The translations under genes were made by a program, and so were the position numbers. Positions 22,571-29,717 of a stretch of DNA of 47,247 bases are shown here, piece after piece. The stretch lies in the NCBI GenBank assembly GCA_022822785.1, contig JAJEAL010000001.1, positions 1-47,247 of the forward strand, in the 5' to 3' direction. The notes beneath the pieces were generated by a model. It worked only from the letters and a program-made list of their open reading frames with translations. It made no database searches and was not told the origin of the DNA. How positions within the stretch are numbered: position 1 is the stretch's first letter; every line of letters begins with the position of its first letter. The stretch comes from Candidatus Poribacteria bacterium (lineage in GTDB: Bacteria; Poribacteria; WGA-4E; PCPOR2b).

Positions 22571-24103
22571 ATGAGTAATAATGCTAAAACTAGTCTAGGA
22601 CAAGTTGCAGACCCATGCGTGATGGTCATATTTGGTGCTTCAGGGGATTTGACCCAACGTAAATTAGTACCAGCCCTGTATAACCTTGCTCAGAATGGAT
22701 TGTTGAACGAGAACACTGTAGTTCTCGGTTTCGCGCGCCGGGAGAACAACCACGATAATTTCCGCGCCCAGATGACCGAAGCAATTAAGGCGTTCGGCAC
22801 AACTGCGTTTGCTCCATCGCTTTGGGAACGGATGAAGAAACGGCTCTATTATCATCGAGGCAATTACGACAATATCGATGATTACAAGCACCTTGCAGCA
22901 CTGCTTAAGCAGTTGGATGGGGAATGGGGAACAAATGGCAACTATCTCTACTATTTTTCGACTCCGCCGAGTTCCTTCGGGACAATTTCCAACAATCTGG
23001 GGGGAGCGAGGCTCGCAAAATCCGGAAACAGTGGGGCATGGCGACGCGCCATTGTCGAAAAACCGTTCGGGCATGACTTGAATTCCGCCAAGGCACTGAA
23101 TCGCCGTTTACTTGAAAGTTTTGATGAAGAACAGATTTACCGGATCGACCACTATTTGGGGAAAGAGACCGTACAGAATATCATAGTCTTTCGGTTCGCC
23201 AACGGTATTTTTGAACCGATGTGGGACCGTCGCTATATAGACCATGTACAAATTATGGTCGCAGAGAGCATCGGCATCGAGGGACGTGGCACATATTACG
23301 AAGAGTCCGGAGTCCTGCGCGATATGATTCAAAACCACATGTTCCAGCTGTTGACGTTAGTGGCGATGGAGCCCCCAATTTCTTTCGAGGCGGATGCCGT
23401 ACGAGATGAGAAGGTGAAAGTACTGAATGCAATTCGTCCAATGCGTCCCGAAGAAATTATCTACAATACGGTACGTGGACAGTATAGCGAGGGAATAGTG
23501 GCTGGCAAGCGAGTCACTGGATACCGCGAGGAGCCGGGAGTCTCCCCCACTTCAGAGCGAGAAACTTACGCGGCGCTGAAATTTTTTATAGAGAATTGGC
23601 GTTGGGCAGGGGTCCCGTTTTTCTTGCGATCCGGGAAACGATTAGCCAAGCGCGACACACAGATTGTGATTCAATTTCGGAGTGTGCCGCACCTCTTATT
23701 TCGCGGTAGTGCAGAAGAACAGATGGAAGCGAATCGGCTTGTCCTCCACATCCAACCCGATGAACGCATCACCATCCGGTTCCAAGCAAAGATTCCAGGA
23801 CCAACAGTACGTCTGACCCCGGTTGACATGGACTTCCGCTACGAAGACTTAGCGGGAAGCAGTCCCGCAACCGGATACGAGACGTTACTTTACGACTGTA
23901 TGAACGGTGATTCAACGCAATTCCATCGTGCGGATATGGTAGAAGCAGCGTGGGAGATTGCAACTCCTATCTTGGATGTCTGGGAAGCTTTGCCCCCTCG
24001 CGACTTTCCAAACTATGAAGCTGGTACATGGGGCCCCAACCCCGCGAATAATCTTATTGAAAGGGAGGCCCCCGGCCGTCAGTGGTTGAATCCCAATCCC
24101 TGA
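22571..24103 (+). CDS. zwf: glucose-6-phosphate 1-dehydrogenase
   Basis: Oxidises glucose 6-phosphate to 6-phosphogluconolactone with NADP, the entry to the oxidative pentose phosphate pathway. The coenzyme fingerprint is VIFGASGDLTQRKLVPALYN, and VEKPFGHDL follows. The catalytic motif RIDHYLGKETVQN contains the active-site histidine and lysine. RSGKRLAKRDTQIVIQF is also typical. The ATG at 22571 gives 510 residues, the family norm. A GTG 78 bases earlier in frame is rejected because it precedes the conserved N-terminus. No strong ribosome site is seen. The gene overlaps nothing and is followed 65 bases later by a glucose-kinase-like gene, probably in one operon. Neither a lactonase nor gnd is in the window. 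Confidence 0.95.
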   Translation: MSNNAKTSLGQVADPCVMVIFGASGDLTQRKLVPALYNLAQNGLLNENTVVLGFARRENNHDNFRAQMTEAIKAFGTTAFAPSLWERMKKRLYYHRGNYDNIDDYKHLAALLKQLDGEWGTNGNYLYYFSTPPSSFGTISNNLGGARLAKSGNSGAWRRAIVEKPFGHDLNSAKALNRRLLESFDEEQIYRIDHYLGKETVQNIIVFRFANGIFEPMWDRRYIDHVQIMVAESIGIEGRGTYYEESGVLRDMIQNHMFQLLTLVAMEPPISFEADAVRDEKVKVLNAIRPMRPEEIIYNTVRGQYSEGIVAGKRVTGYREEPGVSPTSERETYAALKFFIENWRWAGVPFFLRSGKRLAKRDTQIVIQFRSVPHLLFRGSAEEQMEANRLVLHIQPDERITIRFQAKIPGPTVRLTPVDMDFRYEDLAGSSPATGYETLLYDCMNGDSTQFHRADMVEAAWEIATPILDVWEALPPRDFPNYEAGTWGPNPANNLIEREAPGRQWLNPNP

Positions 24104-24168
24104 TAGCATCTGACGTATCCTATTCCTTCACGAATTTTTTGATAAACTCAAAGGGGGATTTGATAGCA

Positions 24169-24864
24169 ATGGCAGCTCAGAAAACTTTGACAATTGATAT
24201 AGGCGGCAGCGGTATAAAGGCTATGGTTCTTGACGCAGAAGGAAATCCGATAGGAGAGAGGACGCGCGTCTCGACACCAAAGCCGGCTAAACCAGATGCT
24301 GTTCTTCCAAGAATTGTTAAATTGGCAAAGCAACAGTCGGACTTTGACCGTGTATCCATCGGCTTTCCCGGTGTGATGCGTAACGGTGTACCCTTAACGG
24401 CGGTGAACCTCCACGACAATTGGATTGGGTTCGATTTGGAAGGGACCTTATCCGAACAGCTTGGCAAACCGGTGCGCGCGTTGAACGACGCTGATGTTCA
24501 GGGGTACGGCGCGATTTCTGGCAAAGGCGTGGAACTGGTTATCACCCTAGGAACAGGTTTCGGATCCGCGCTGTTTGTCGATGGGAAGCTAGTACCCAAC
24601 CTTGAGATGGGGCACCATCTATTTCGTGGCCGTAGGACCTACGAGGAGCACTTAGGCAGCGCTGGACTAAAAAAAGCCGGCAGGAAAAAATGGGAACGGC
24701 GGATTCATCAAGCGATTGCAGCCCTCGAATACTTATTCAACTACGAAACCCTCTATATTGGTGGTGGTAACGCTCAGAAGCTGAAACGGGAGCTGCCTCC
24801 AAACGTCAAAATAGTACCTAACGTCGCGGGCTTGTTGGGCGGTATTGCTCTATGGCGGGGCTAG
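24169..24864 (+). CDS. ppgK: polyphosphate-glucokinase-like ROK-type sugar kinase
   Basis: A 231-residue kinase of the polyphosphate/ATP glucomannokinase group, which phosphorylates glucose to glucose 6-phosphate. The N-terminal phosphate loop is TIDIGGSGIKAMVLD. The catalytic aspartate region is ALNDADVQGYGA. LVITLGTGFGSALFVDGKLV, PNLEMGHHLFRGRRTYEEHL and LYIGGGNAQKLKREL follow the PpgK order. The zinc-binding cysteines of classical ROK glucokinases are absent, which supports the PpgK assignment. The ATG at 24169 (MAAQKTLTIDIGG) has AAAGGGGGA upstream; an earlier GTG frame inside zwf is rejected. Coupling with zwf would feed glucose straight into the oxidative pentose pathway. Polyphosphate use is inferred from family. 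Confidence 0.85.
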   Translation: MAAQKTLTIDIGGSGIKAMVLDAEGNPIGERTRVSTPKPAKPDAVLPRIVKLAKQQSDFDRVSIGFPGVMRNGVPLTAVNLHDNWIGFDLEGTLSEQLGKPVRALNDADVQGYGAISGKGVELVITLGTGFGSALFVDGKLVPNLEMGHHLFRGRRTYEEHLGSAGLKKAGRKKWERRIHQAIAALEYLFNYETLYIGGGNAQKLKRELPPNVKIVPNVAGLLGGIALWRG

Positions 24865-24901
24865 ATACCACCCCATTCACCGGAATCTCCTTGAGATCTA
24901 T

Positions 24902-24930
24902 TTGACAAAAGCTGATAGATATGATATGAT
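24902..24930 (+). promoter_or_regulatory. strong promoter of the ferredoxin gene
   Basis: TTGACA at 24902-24907, a 17-base spacer and TATGAT at 24925-24930. Transcription would start near 24937, leaving a leader of about 200 bases before the ferredoxin ATG. Confidence 0.8.
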
Positions 24931-24936
24931 TAAATC

Positions 24937-25138
24937 GCCCAATCAAGCTGAAAACGCCGGCGTTTTGATGGTTCCCAGATTCATAGAAAAACCTGAATTA
25001 TCTGTATCAGGTTGAGAGGGCCCAGTCGTCAATTTTCCATATTTGGAGACTTTCCGCTATAAATGACGGAGTTTTAGATCGGAAGATTTTGATAATTTCA
25101 ATAACTTTATTTTTTTAGTGAAACAGGAGGATAAATCG
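24937..25138 (+). promoter_or_regulatory. long structured 5' leader of the ferredoxin mRNA
   Basis: The leader starts with a perfect 16-bp palindrome AAAACGCCGGCGTTTT (24951-24966), which could act as a weak terminator or attenuator. A second hairpin follows, AACCTGA/TCAGGTT (24990-25013). The ribosome site AGGAGG sits at its end (25127-25132). It does not match a riboswitch consensus I know. The palindrome could instead simply end zwf-ppgK transcription. Confidence 0.4.
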
Positions 25139-25396
25139 ATGACCTACGTCATCACTGAACCTTGCATCGATGTCAAAGATACTGCATGTGTTGATGTTTG
25201 CCCCGTTGATTGCATTCATCCAACCTCAGATTCAGATGACTTTGAAAATCACAACCAGCTGTATATTGATCCGATAGAGTGCATTGACTGCGGTGTATGC
25301 GAGCCGGAATGTCCGGTCGAAGCGATTTTCATAGATGAAGATGTCCCAGAAGAATGGGAGCACTTCACTCAGTTAAACGCCGACTACTTTCTGTAA
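25139..25396 (+). CDS. fdxA: 7Fe ferredoxin ([3Fe-4S][4Fe-4S])
   Basis: An 85-residue low-potential electron carrier of the FdxA/Azotobacter FdI type. Cysteines C9, C17, C21 and C25 (EPCIDVKDTACVDVCPVDC) and the second set in ECIDCGVCEPECPVEAI give ligands for one [3Fe-4S] and one [4Fe-4S] cluster. As in FdI relatives, the second position of the first classical motif (V12 here) is not needed for 7Fe binding. The tail is acidic (DEDVPEEWEHFTQLNADYF). The start is the ATG after a perfect AGGAGG; a GTG seven codons upstream overlaps that ribosome site and is rejected. It is a likely electron acceptor for korAB. It has its own promoter and terminator, so it is monocistronic. Confidence 0.95.
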   Translation: MTYVITEPCIDVKDTACVDVCPVDCIHPTSDSDDFENHNQLYIDPIECIDCGVCEPECPVEAIFIDEDVPEEWEHFTQLNADYFL

Positions 25397-25414
25397 TAAT
25401 GCACTTCACAACCT

Positions 25415-25473
25415 AAAACAGGCAGCGACTTGAGCGGAATGCAAGTGTAACCTCCCAATCGCTGCCTGTTTTT
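25415..25473 (+). terminator. intrinsic terminator of the ferredoxin gene
   Basis: The 14-bp perfect stem AAAACAGGCAGCGA / TCGCTGCCTGTTTT is separated by a 30-base loop and runs into TTTTT. It sits 18 bases after the ferredoxin stop. Confidence 0.75.
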
Positions 25474-25505
25474 GATATACCACAAATAGTGTAATGGTCT
25501 GGTAG

Positions 25506-25835
25506 ATGACACCTCAACCAACCCAGATTAAACGCCTCCCAGATGCGATTGATGTCCAATGGAACGATGGGCACCACAGGGTGTATTCCTATCAATTGCT
25601 GCGTCAAGAATGTCCATGTGCACGGTGTAAATCAGATAAAAATCCGCTACGGCTATTGTCCGCCGATTCGTCAGTAAAAAATCTCACAATCGTTGATATA
25701 CAGCTTGTCGGCCGTTATGCCATTCGATTGATTTGGAATGACGGGCACAAGACAGGCATCTATACATTTGAATTTTTGCGCTCACTCCAACCCAGTCCAA
25801 CCGAAACTACCTCACCTGATAACTCGTTTGATTAA
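25506..25835 (+). CDS. DUF971 family protein
   Basis: A 109-residue protein equal to the N-terminal domain of gamma-butyrobetaine hydroxylases, found alone in many bacteria. Characteristic phrases are DAIDVQWNDGHHRVYSYQLL, RQECPCARCKS (possible metal-binding Cys-Pro-Cys-x-x-Cys), IVDIQLVGRYAIRLIWNDGH and TGIYTFEFLRSL. DUF971 proteins often occur near iron-sulfur or Mrp/ApbC genes, so the ferredoxin neighbour may be meaningful. The exact role is unknown. The ribosome site is weak. Confidence 0.88.
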   Translation: MTPQPTQIKRLPDAIDVQWNDGHHRVYSYQLLRQECPCARCKSDKNPLRLLSADSSVKNLTIVDIQLVGRYAIRLIWNDGHKTGIYTFEFLRSLQPSPTETTSPDNSFD

Positions 25836-25991
25836 TCGGTTCACGCTTCCACCGCTTTATTATAGATAGCTTCCCAATCATTCCCAGTACCACTTTGGTT
25901 ATCTCTGTCTATCCGTTTTTGTGGCTTGCATACTAACAAATCTGGCAGTCGGACAATATGCTGTAGAGCGAGCGTGTTACCACCGTTAGTT

Positions 25992-26093
25992 TATGGTAGA
26001 TTTTAGAATTATTTGGACGCGTCAAACCGGTGCGGTTGGAAACCGCACCTACCGGGGGACGAAAGTGTCTACTTATTTCTCTAATTCACCATA
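25992..26093. repeat. MITE-like element, copy B
   Basis: A 102-bp relative of the element at 11556. The left arm TATGGTAGATTTTAGAATTA and right arm GTGTCTACTTATTTCTCTAA, ending ATTCACCATA, are near inverted repeats. The middle holds the hairpin GGTGCGGTT/GGAAACCGCACC. Both copies share GAAAGTGTCTA and ATTCACCATA. Its right arm supplies the last codons and stop of the polysaccharide deacetylase. I see no gene in 25836-25991. Confidence 0.6.
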
Positions 26094-26888
26094 GTAATAG
26101 CAGGGAAGATTTCTGCCTTGGATAGGGTCAACGTATTTTGCCAAATCACGTAGGGCGATGACAGTGCAATCGTTATCGTGAAGATAATCCATATAGGTTT
26201 CAAAGACCTTTGGCTCTGTATTGACCCAAGGATGCTCAAGAGCGGGTACACCGTGGAACGTCAAGACAGCAATCTGCCCATCCCCTGCCCCCTCAACTGT
26301 CCACACCAAGTCATCAAACGTCCAGTGTGGTCCTGAGGCGCCTGTCGTCGGGATAAGCAGCGGATGATGTTTCGCCGGATCGTATGCTGGACCTCGTCCC
26401 CCTTCCGAATCGTAAGAAAACTCCGGTGCAACGCCGCGTCGTGCGAAGAGGAACCCTTTCTCAGTTAGGGCTTTCACAGCTTCAGATCCATTGGAGTAAC
26501 CCGGATAACAGAAGGTTTCAGGCACAGGGATACCATGTTCCTTGCAACGTAGATCGATGTGCTCCAGGTCTGCGAGCAGCTCTACACTTGATTGGGTGTT
26601 TACGTTTTTATGATGGCGCGTGTGATTACCGATTTCAAACCCGGCTTCGTGCAGCTCCCGAACCTCTTCCCATGTTACGTAGTGCCCCTTGTTTTTAAGA
26701 AAGTTGAGTCCTTCAGTGATAAAAAAAGTCGCACCAAATCCATAACCCTTCAGTAACGGTGCAACATAGGTGGCATCGGACTTATTACCGTCATCGAAGG
26801 TCAAGACGACCAATCGATCAGGGATGGGGTGGAGGTCTTGTGAGGCGGGTATATTCCTGTCATTATCGTAAACATCTGATTCGTTCAT
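26073..26888 (-). CDS. polysaccharide deacetylase (NodB-homology) family protein
   Basis: A carbohydrate esterase 4 type hydrolase removing N- or O-acetyl groups, or a related amidase. Motif 1 is VVLTFDDGNKSDATYV (catalytic and metal Asp pair). Motif 2 is EIGNHTRHHKNVN, with the metal-binding H-x-x-x-H (HTRHH). TFCYPGYSNGSEAVK is motif 3. AVLTFHGVPALEHPW holds the C-terminal histidine. There is no signal peptide. The start is the ATG at 26888 behind AAGGGGAAACCG (271 residues); a TTG 48 bases upstream is possible. The final residues YGELEK and the stop come from the MITE-like arm, so the original C-terminus may have differed. Substrate unknown. Confidence 0.88.
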   Translation of the reverse strand: MNESDVYDNDRNIPASQDLHPIPDRLVVLTFDDGNKSDATYVAPLLKGYGFGATFFITEGLNFLKNKGHYVTWEEVRELHEAGFEIGNHTRHHKNVNTQSSVELLADLEHIDLRCKEHGIPVPETFCYPGYSNGSEAVKALTEKGFLFARRGVAPEFSYDSEGGRGPAYDPAKHHPLLIPTTGASGPHWTFDDLVWTVEGAGDGQIAVLTFHGVPALEHPWVNTEPKVFETYMDYLHDNDCTVIALRDLAKYVDPIQGRNLPCYYYGELEK

Positions 26889-26947
26889 CGGTTTCCCCTT
26901 GATATGATTGATTAGCTGCTTTCCAAAAACTTCCAAAGCCGATCAAA

Positions 26948-27115
26948 CTACAATCCTGTAATAGGCTGATGTCGCAAGATAGTGTTGGCCCCCTTTTTCT
27001 CCATACAACTCGGTGCTAACTCCAATTTCAGTAGTCCCGAATCGCAGCGAATGTCATATTCTACCGCCGGTTTCATCTGGCTCGCCTGGGACCAGCAGCG
27101 TCCTGCTTTATTCAT
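26948..27115 (-). CDS. candidate small ORF, 55 residues, upstream of the deacetylase
   Basis: The ATG at 27115 has GAAAGGTAGAAGGT upstream and the frame ends at TAG 60 bases before the deacetylase ATG. The product begins MNKAGRCWSQASQMKPAVEY and contains three cysteines. No family is recognised. Two longer ATG frames exist on the opposite strand but lack ribosome sites. It could be a leader of the deacetylase operon or chance. Confidence 0.25.
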   Translation of the reverse strand: MNKAGRCWSQASQMKPAVEYDIRCDSGLLKLELAPSCMEKKGANTILRHQPITGL

Positions 27116-27523
27116 ACCTTCTACCTTTCATTTTCGACCACTTTTTGAAAACATTTTCCGGATTTTATCCGATTGGGTCTCAGTTTTCAATGCTTTTCTA
27201 ATCTTACATCCACGCAAATTGTTCCACCGCTGAATCGACGCTTTAATGTGATAAAATCGTGATAAATTTCAGATGTAATCGGTGACCGCTTGCAGTATAA
27301 TTAGACCAGTTTTGCTTCCAATCGGTTATATAGCCGATCACCTAGTCATCATGGGGGTTGCCATTCTACGATAATCTGCGAAATCCGCGGATAATTCAAG
27401 ATGAGTCAATAGATGGCACCCTGATACGTTTGATTGTCAACATTGGAAGGGAAGAACCTACGCCTCCCTTCCGTCCACACTCACGCTACATTTTCTTCAT
27501 AAGCGACGAAGGGAGCGAACGGT
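27116..27523. other. intergenic region before the Gfo/Idh gene
   Basis: No convincing gene. TATAAT at 27296-27301 is a possible -10 box, but no -35 box at normal spacing is seen. GTGATAAA is repeated at 27248 and 27260. The region may be the regulatory space for the oxidoreductase at 27524. Confidence 0.3.
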
Positions 27524-28618
27524 ATGCAGCCGACGAAAGTTGCTGTCATTGGCTGTGGAAGAATTGCCAACGAGGGACACCTGCCTGCCTATCGCACAGC
27601 GGCAGACGCAGGTCTTTGCACACTAGTAGGTATTTGCGATGTCATCCCAGAGCGGGCACAGCAGACCGCCCGACAATATAACACGCAGGCTTTTGAGGCA
27701 GTTGAAGATATGATTACCGAAACGCAGCCGGAGGTGGTGAGCATTACCACTATGCCCTCGAGTCACCATCACCTAACGTTACACGCACTTAACGCCGGGT
27801 GCCATGTGTTGTGTGAGAAGCCGGTTGCGATGAATCTCAGCGAAGCGGAGGAGATGGTCGAAGCGGCTGAACATGCCGGACGTCTCTTGAGCATCTGTTT
27901 CGAGTATCGCTATTGGGATGAATCGGTCTATCTGTATAACCGCATTGCCGCTGGCGACCTCGGTCCAGTACATGCACTACGCACCTGGGGCGGGAGCATA
28001 TACGGTTTCCCGACAATTACGAGTTTCCACCGACAAGCGAGTGCAGGTCGTGGTGTTCTAGACCATTGGACGATTCACAATATAGATTTGGCGCTCTGGC
28101 TGTTGGGCAACCCTGAACCGCTCACCGCTAGCGCATTCTGTCATCAACGTCTAGCTCGGTATCCGGCGGGATTGGGCCCATCGCTCAATACGATCAAACC
28201 GGAGGCAGTGGATCCAGAGATTGAAGATTTCGCCATGGGCTTCGTGCGGGTGGAAGGGGGCACAGTAATCACTGTTGAAGCAAACTGGCTACAACCCCCG
28301 TCCGACCGCCCTGAGGGGTGGGAATTGCTTGCAGAGCGTGGGGCAGCGTCAATCTCACCCCTCCGCGTGTGGCACGACCACGATGATAAATGGATTGATG
28401 CTACCCCCCCGCCGGGAACACTAGCACCATGTGACTACCGTATGGAACGGTTAATCACGGGCTTTCTGCAAGCCCTTCGCGCCGGCAAACCAGCGCCGGT
28501 ATCAGGTGCAGAGATTTTGCGTATCCAGCGCCTCATGGATGCGCTGTACGAATCTGCGGCGCGGGGGCATGAGGTCGTCGTTACACCAACACCGTTGAAT
28601 CCGACGGAACAGAAGTGA
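27524..28618 (+). CDS. Gfo/Idh/MocA family oxidoreductase
   Basis: A 364-residue NAD(P)-dependent sugar or inositol dehydrogenase-type enzyme. The Rossmann fingerprint is VAVIGCGRIANEGHLPAY. The catalytic-lysine motif is CEKPVAMNLSEAEEMVEAAE. The C-terminal alpha/beta domain includes GRGVLDHWTIHNIDLALWLL, whose H-x-x-x-x-x-H/D region is where substrate-binding His/Asp normally lie. AAGGGAGCG precedes the ATG. Substrate cannot be assigned. It is followed by a protein with a duplicated small domain at 28746, possibly in the same operon. Confidence 0.92.
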   Translation: MQPTKVAVIGCGRIANEGHLPAYRTAADAGLCTLVGICDVIPERAQQTARQYNTQAFEAVEDMITETQPEVVSITTMPSSHHHLTLHALNAGCHVLCEKPVAMNLSEAEEMVEAAEHAGRLLSICFEYRYWDESVYLYNRIAAGDLGPVHALRTWGGSIYGFPTITSFHRQASAGRGVLDHWTIHNIDLALWLLGNPEPLTASAFCHQRLARYPAGLGPSLNTIKPEAVDPEIEDFAMGFVRVEGGTVITVEANWLQPPSDRPEGWELLAERGAASISPLRVWHDHDDKWIDATPPPGTLAPCDYRMERLITGFLQALRAGKPAPVSGAEILRIQRLMDALYESAARGHEVVVTPTPLNPTEQK

Positions 28619-28656
28619 ACTATCTGGACAGACGAAGTATATCAGACGGATACAAT

Positions 28657-28755
28657 ATGGCGTCACGTTTATTTAAGAGGAGGCGCGAAAAGGTGCAGGC
28701 GTTTCATCAGGCTTCTCACGCACGCTCTGAGAAGGGATATAGCTCATGGGACTAA
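28657..28755 (+). CDS. candidate overlapping small ORF (32 residues)
   Basis: An ATG frame (MASRLFKRRREKVQAFHQAS) ends 10 bases inside the next gene. An internal GTG at 28693 in the same frame has a perfect AGGAGG nine bases ahead, giving a 20-residue peptide. Either could couple translation to the 203-residue protein. It is basic and unrecognised, and may be chance. Confidence 0.2.
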   Translation: MASRLFKRRREKVQAFHQASHARSEKGYSSWD

Positions 28756-29357
28756 TCTACATCGAATATATCAGTCGTCGCCCGGGTGTAAATATGGCAG
28801 ACTTTCGAGCCGGGGTGACCCACGGACAGGAGGGCTGGGATACCGGCTATGGGGAAGACCAGCTGGTATTAAACATTGGTCGGACGTGGCGGCTGGGACC
28901 AGAACCGGAATATCTGGCAGTCTGGTATTCACCACAAGCAAGTTTTGATCGGATTGATGCTTGGGATCACATCTTTCGCAGTGATGAAGTAGATCCGCTG
29001 GAACGCCCTTTTTTTCAGGTTGCGCGGATTGATGTCGCCGGCTGTTATACGCCATTGGTCAAACCGGTTTACGCCCGCAATGGACCCTATTATGCCGAAT
29101 TCTTTCGCGCCCAAGCAGATTTGGATATCGTCCGCAGTTTCTACACCGCACGGTCTCAGAGGCATCCTCACTTTGTCCTCAATCTGCTGGTGAATCGCAT
29201 CGGAAAACTCGGTCCGGAGCCGGGTGGACTCGCCATCTGGCAGATACCGAACTTCGTAGCATTGGAGGAAATTGCTCAAGAATTGGATGGGGTACGCTTG
29301 CCCATTGAATTGGTAACTGCTGGAACCTACATGGATTTTGGACACGAGATTTTGTGA
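28746..29357 (+). CDS. uncharacterised protein with two copies of a ferredoxin-like-fold domain
   Basis: 203 residues with clear internal duplication. LVLNIGRTWRLGPEPEYLAV in the first half matches FVLNLLVNRIGKLGPEPGGL, followed by AIW, in the second. GCYTPL near the middle mirrors GTYMDF at the end. The pattern suggests a fused dimeric alpha/beta-barrel (NIPSNAP/EthD-like) protein, but this is inference from shape, not a recognised match. There is no signal peptide. AAGGGATATAGCTC precedes the ATG. It follows the Gfo/Idh gene by 127 bases and may share its pathway. Confidence 0.7.
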   Translation: MGLIYIEYISRRPGVNMADFRAGVTHGQEGWDTGYGEDQLVLNIGRTWRLGPEPEYLAVWYSPQASFDRIDAWDHIFRSDEVDPLERPFFQVARIDVAGCYTPLVKPVYARNGPYYAEFFRAQADLDIVRSFYTARSQRHPHFVLNLLVNRIGKLGPEPGGLAIWQIPNFVALEEIAQELDGVRLPIELVTAGTYMDFGHEIL

Positions 29358-29486
29358 ACGCTTGCGAATCAATTCGTCGCCCCTGTTCCAATCCAAATTT
29401 ATTGGGCTTCATAATCACCACGCCCAGACCTGAATGGGAGAAAACATGGACCACTTGGCAGAATGGAAAGGATTGCCGTAATGAAA

Positions 29487-29500
29487 GATGTCATGACATC
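29487..29500. promoter_or_regulatory. 14-bp perfect palindrome
   Basis: GATGTCATGACATC is a perfect palindrome in the 360-base gap before the AtoE gene, 132 bases upstream of its proposed promoter. It may be a regulator-binding site; the regulator is unknown. Confidence 0.3.
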
Positions 29501-29631
29501 GGAAAAATTTACGTTCTGGGATGTGTCATCAGGGTTTTAGAACCGGTTGTAAATTGGTGTCATTTGAACAATTGACTAAAAGCTGCAGATGGTGTCCGTA
29601 AACTGATTGCTCCAAACGACAAAGCAGATTC

Positions 29632-29661
29632 TTGACTTTCACAAATTGGTCGTGCTATGAT
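29632..29661 (+). promoter_or_regulatory. probable promoter of the short-chain fatty acid transporter
   Basis: TTGACT at 29632-29637, an 18-base spacer and TATGAT at 29656-29661, 56 bases before the ATG. Confidence 0.65.
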
Positions 29662-29717
29662 AAATTCTGTGATTTGCCTTTTTCCAATCTATTGAGCAGA
29701 TAGGTAATTTTTAACCC

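Noticed and set aside
24082-24168. Longer start of the glucokinase-like gene overlapping zwf
   Set aside because: The added residues resemble no PpgK N-terminus and the ATG at 24169 has its own ribosome site.
24937-25138. Known riboswitch in the ferredoxin leader (TPP-like GAGAGGG stretch)
   Set aside because: The stretch lacks the conserved core elements and pairing of TPP, glycine or SAM riboswitches as I know them.
26982-27233. Two plus-strand ORFs of 83 and 62 codons before the Gfo/Idh gene
   Set aside because: They overlap each other in different frames, have no ribosome site and no recognisable product.
29354-29575. 73-codon ORF after the duplicated-domain protein
   Set aside because: Its start lies on the preceding stop without a ribosome site and its cysteine/tryptophan-rich translation looks like non-coding sequence.
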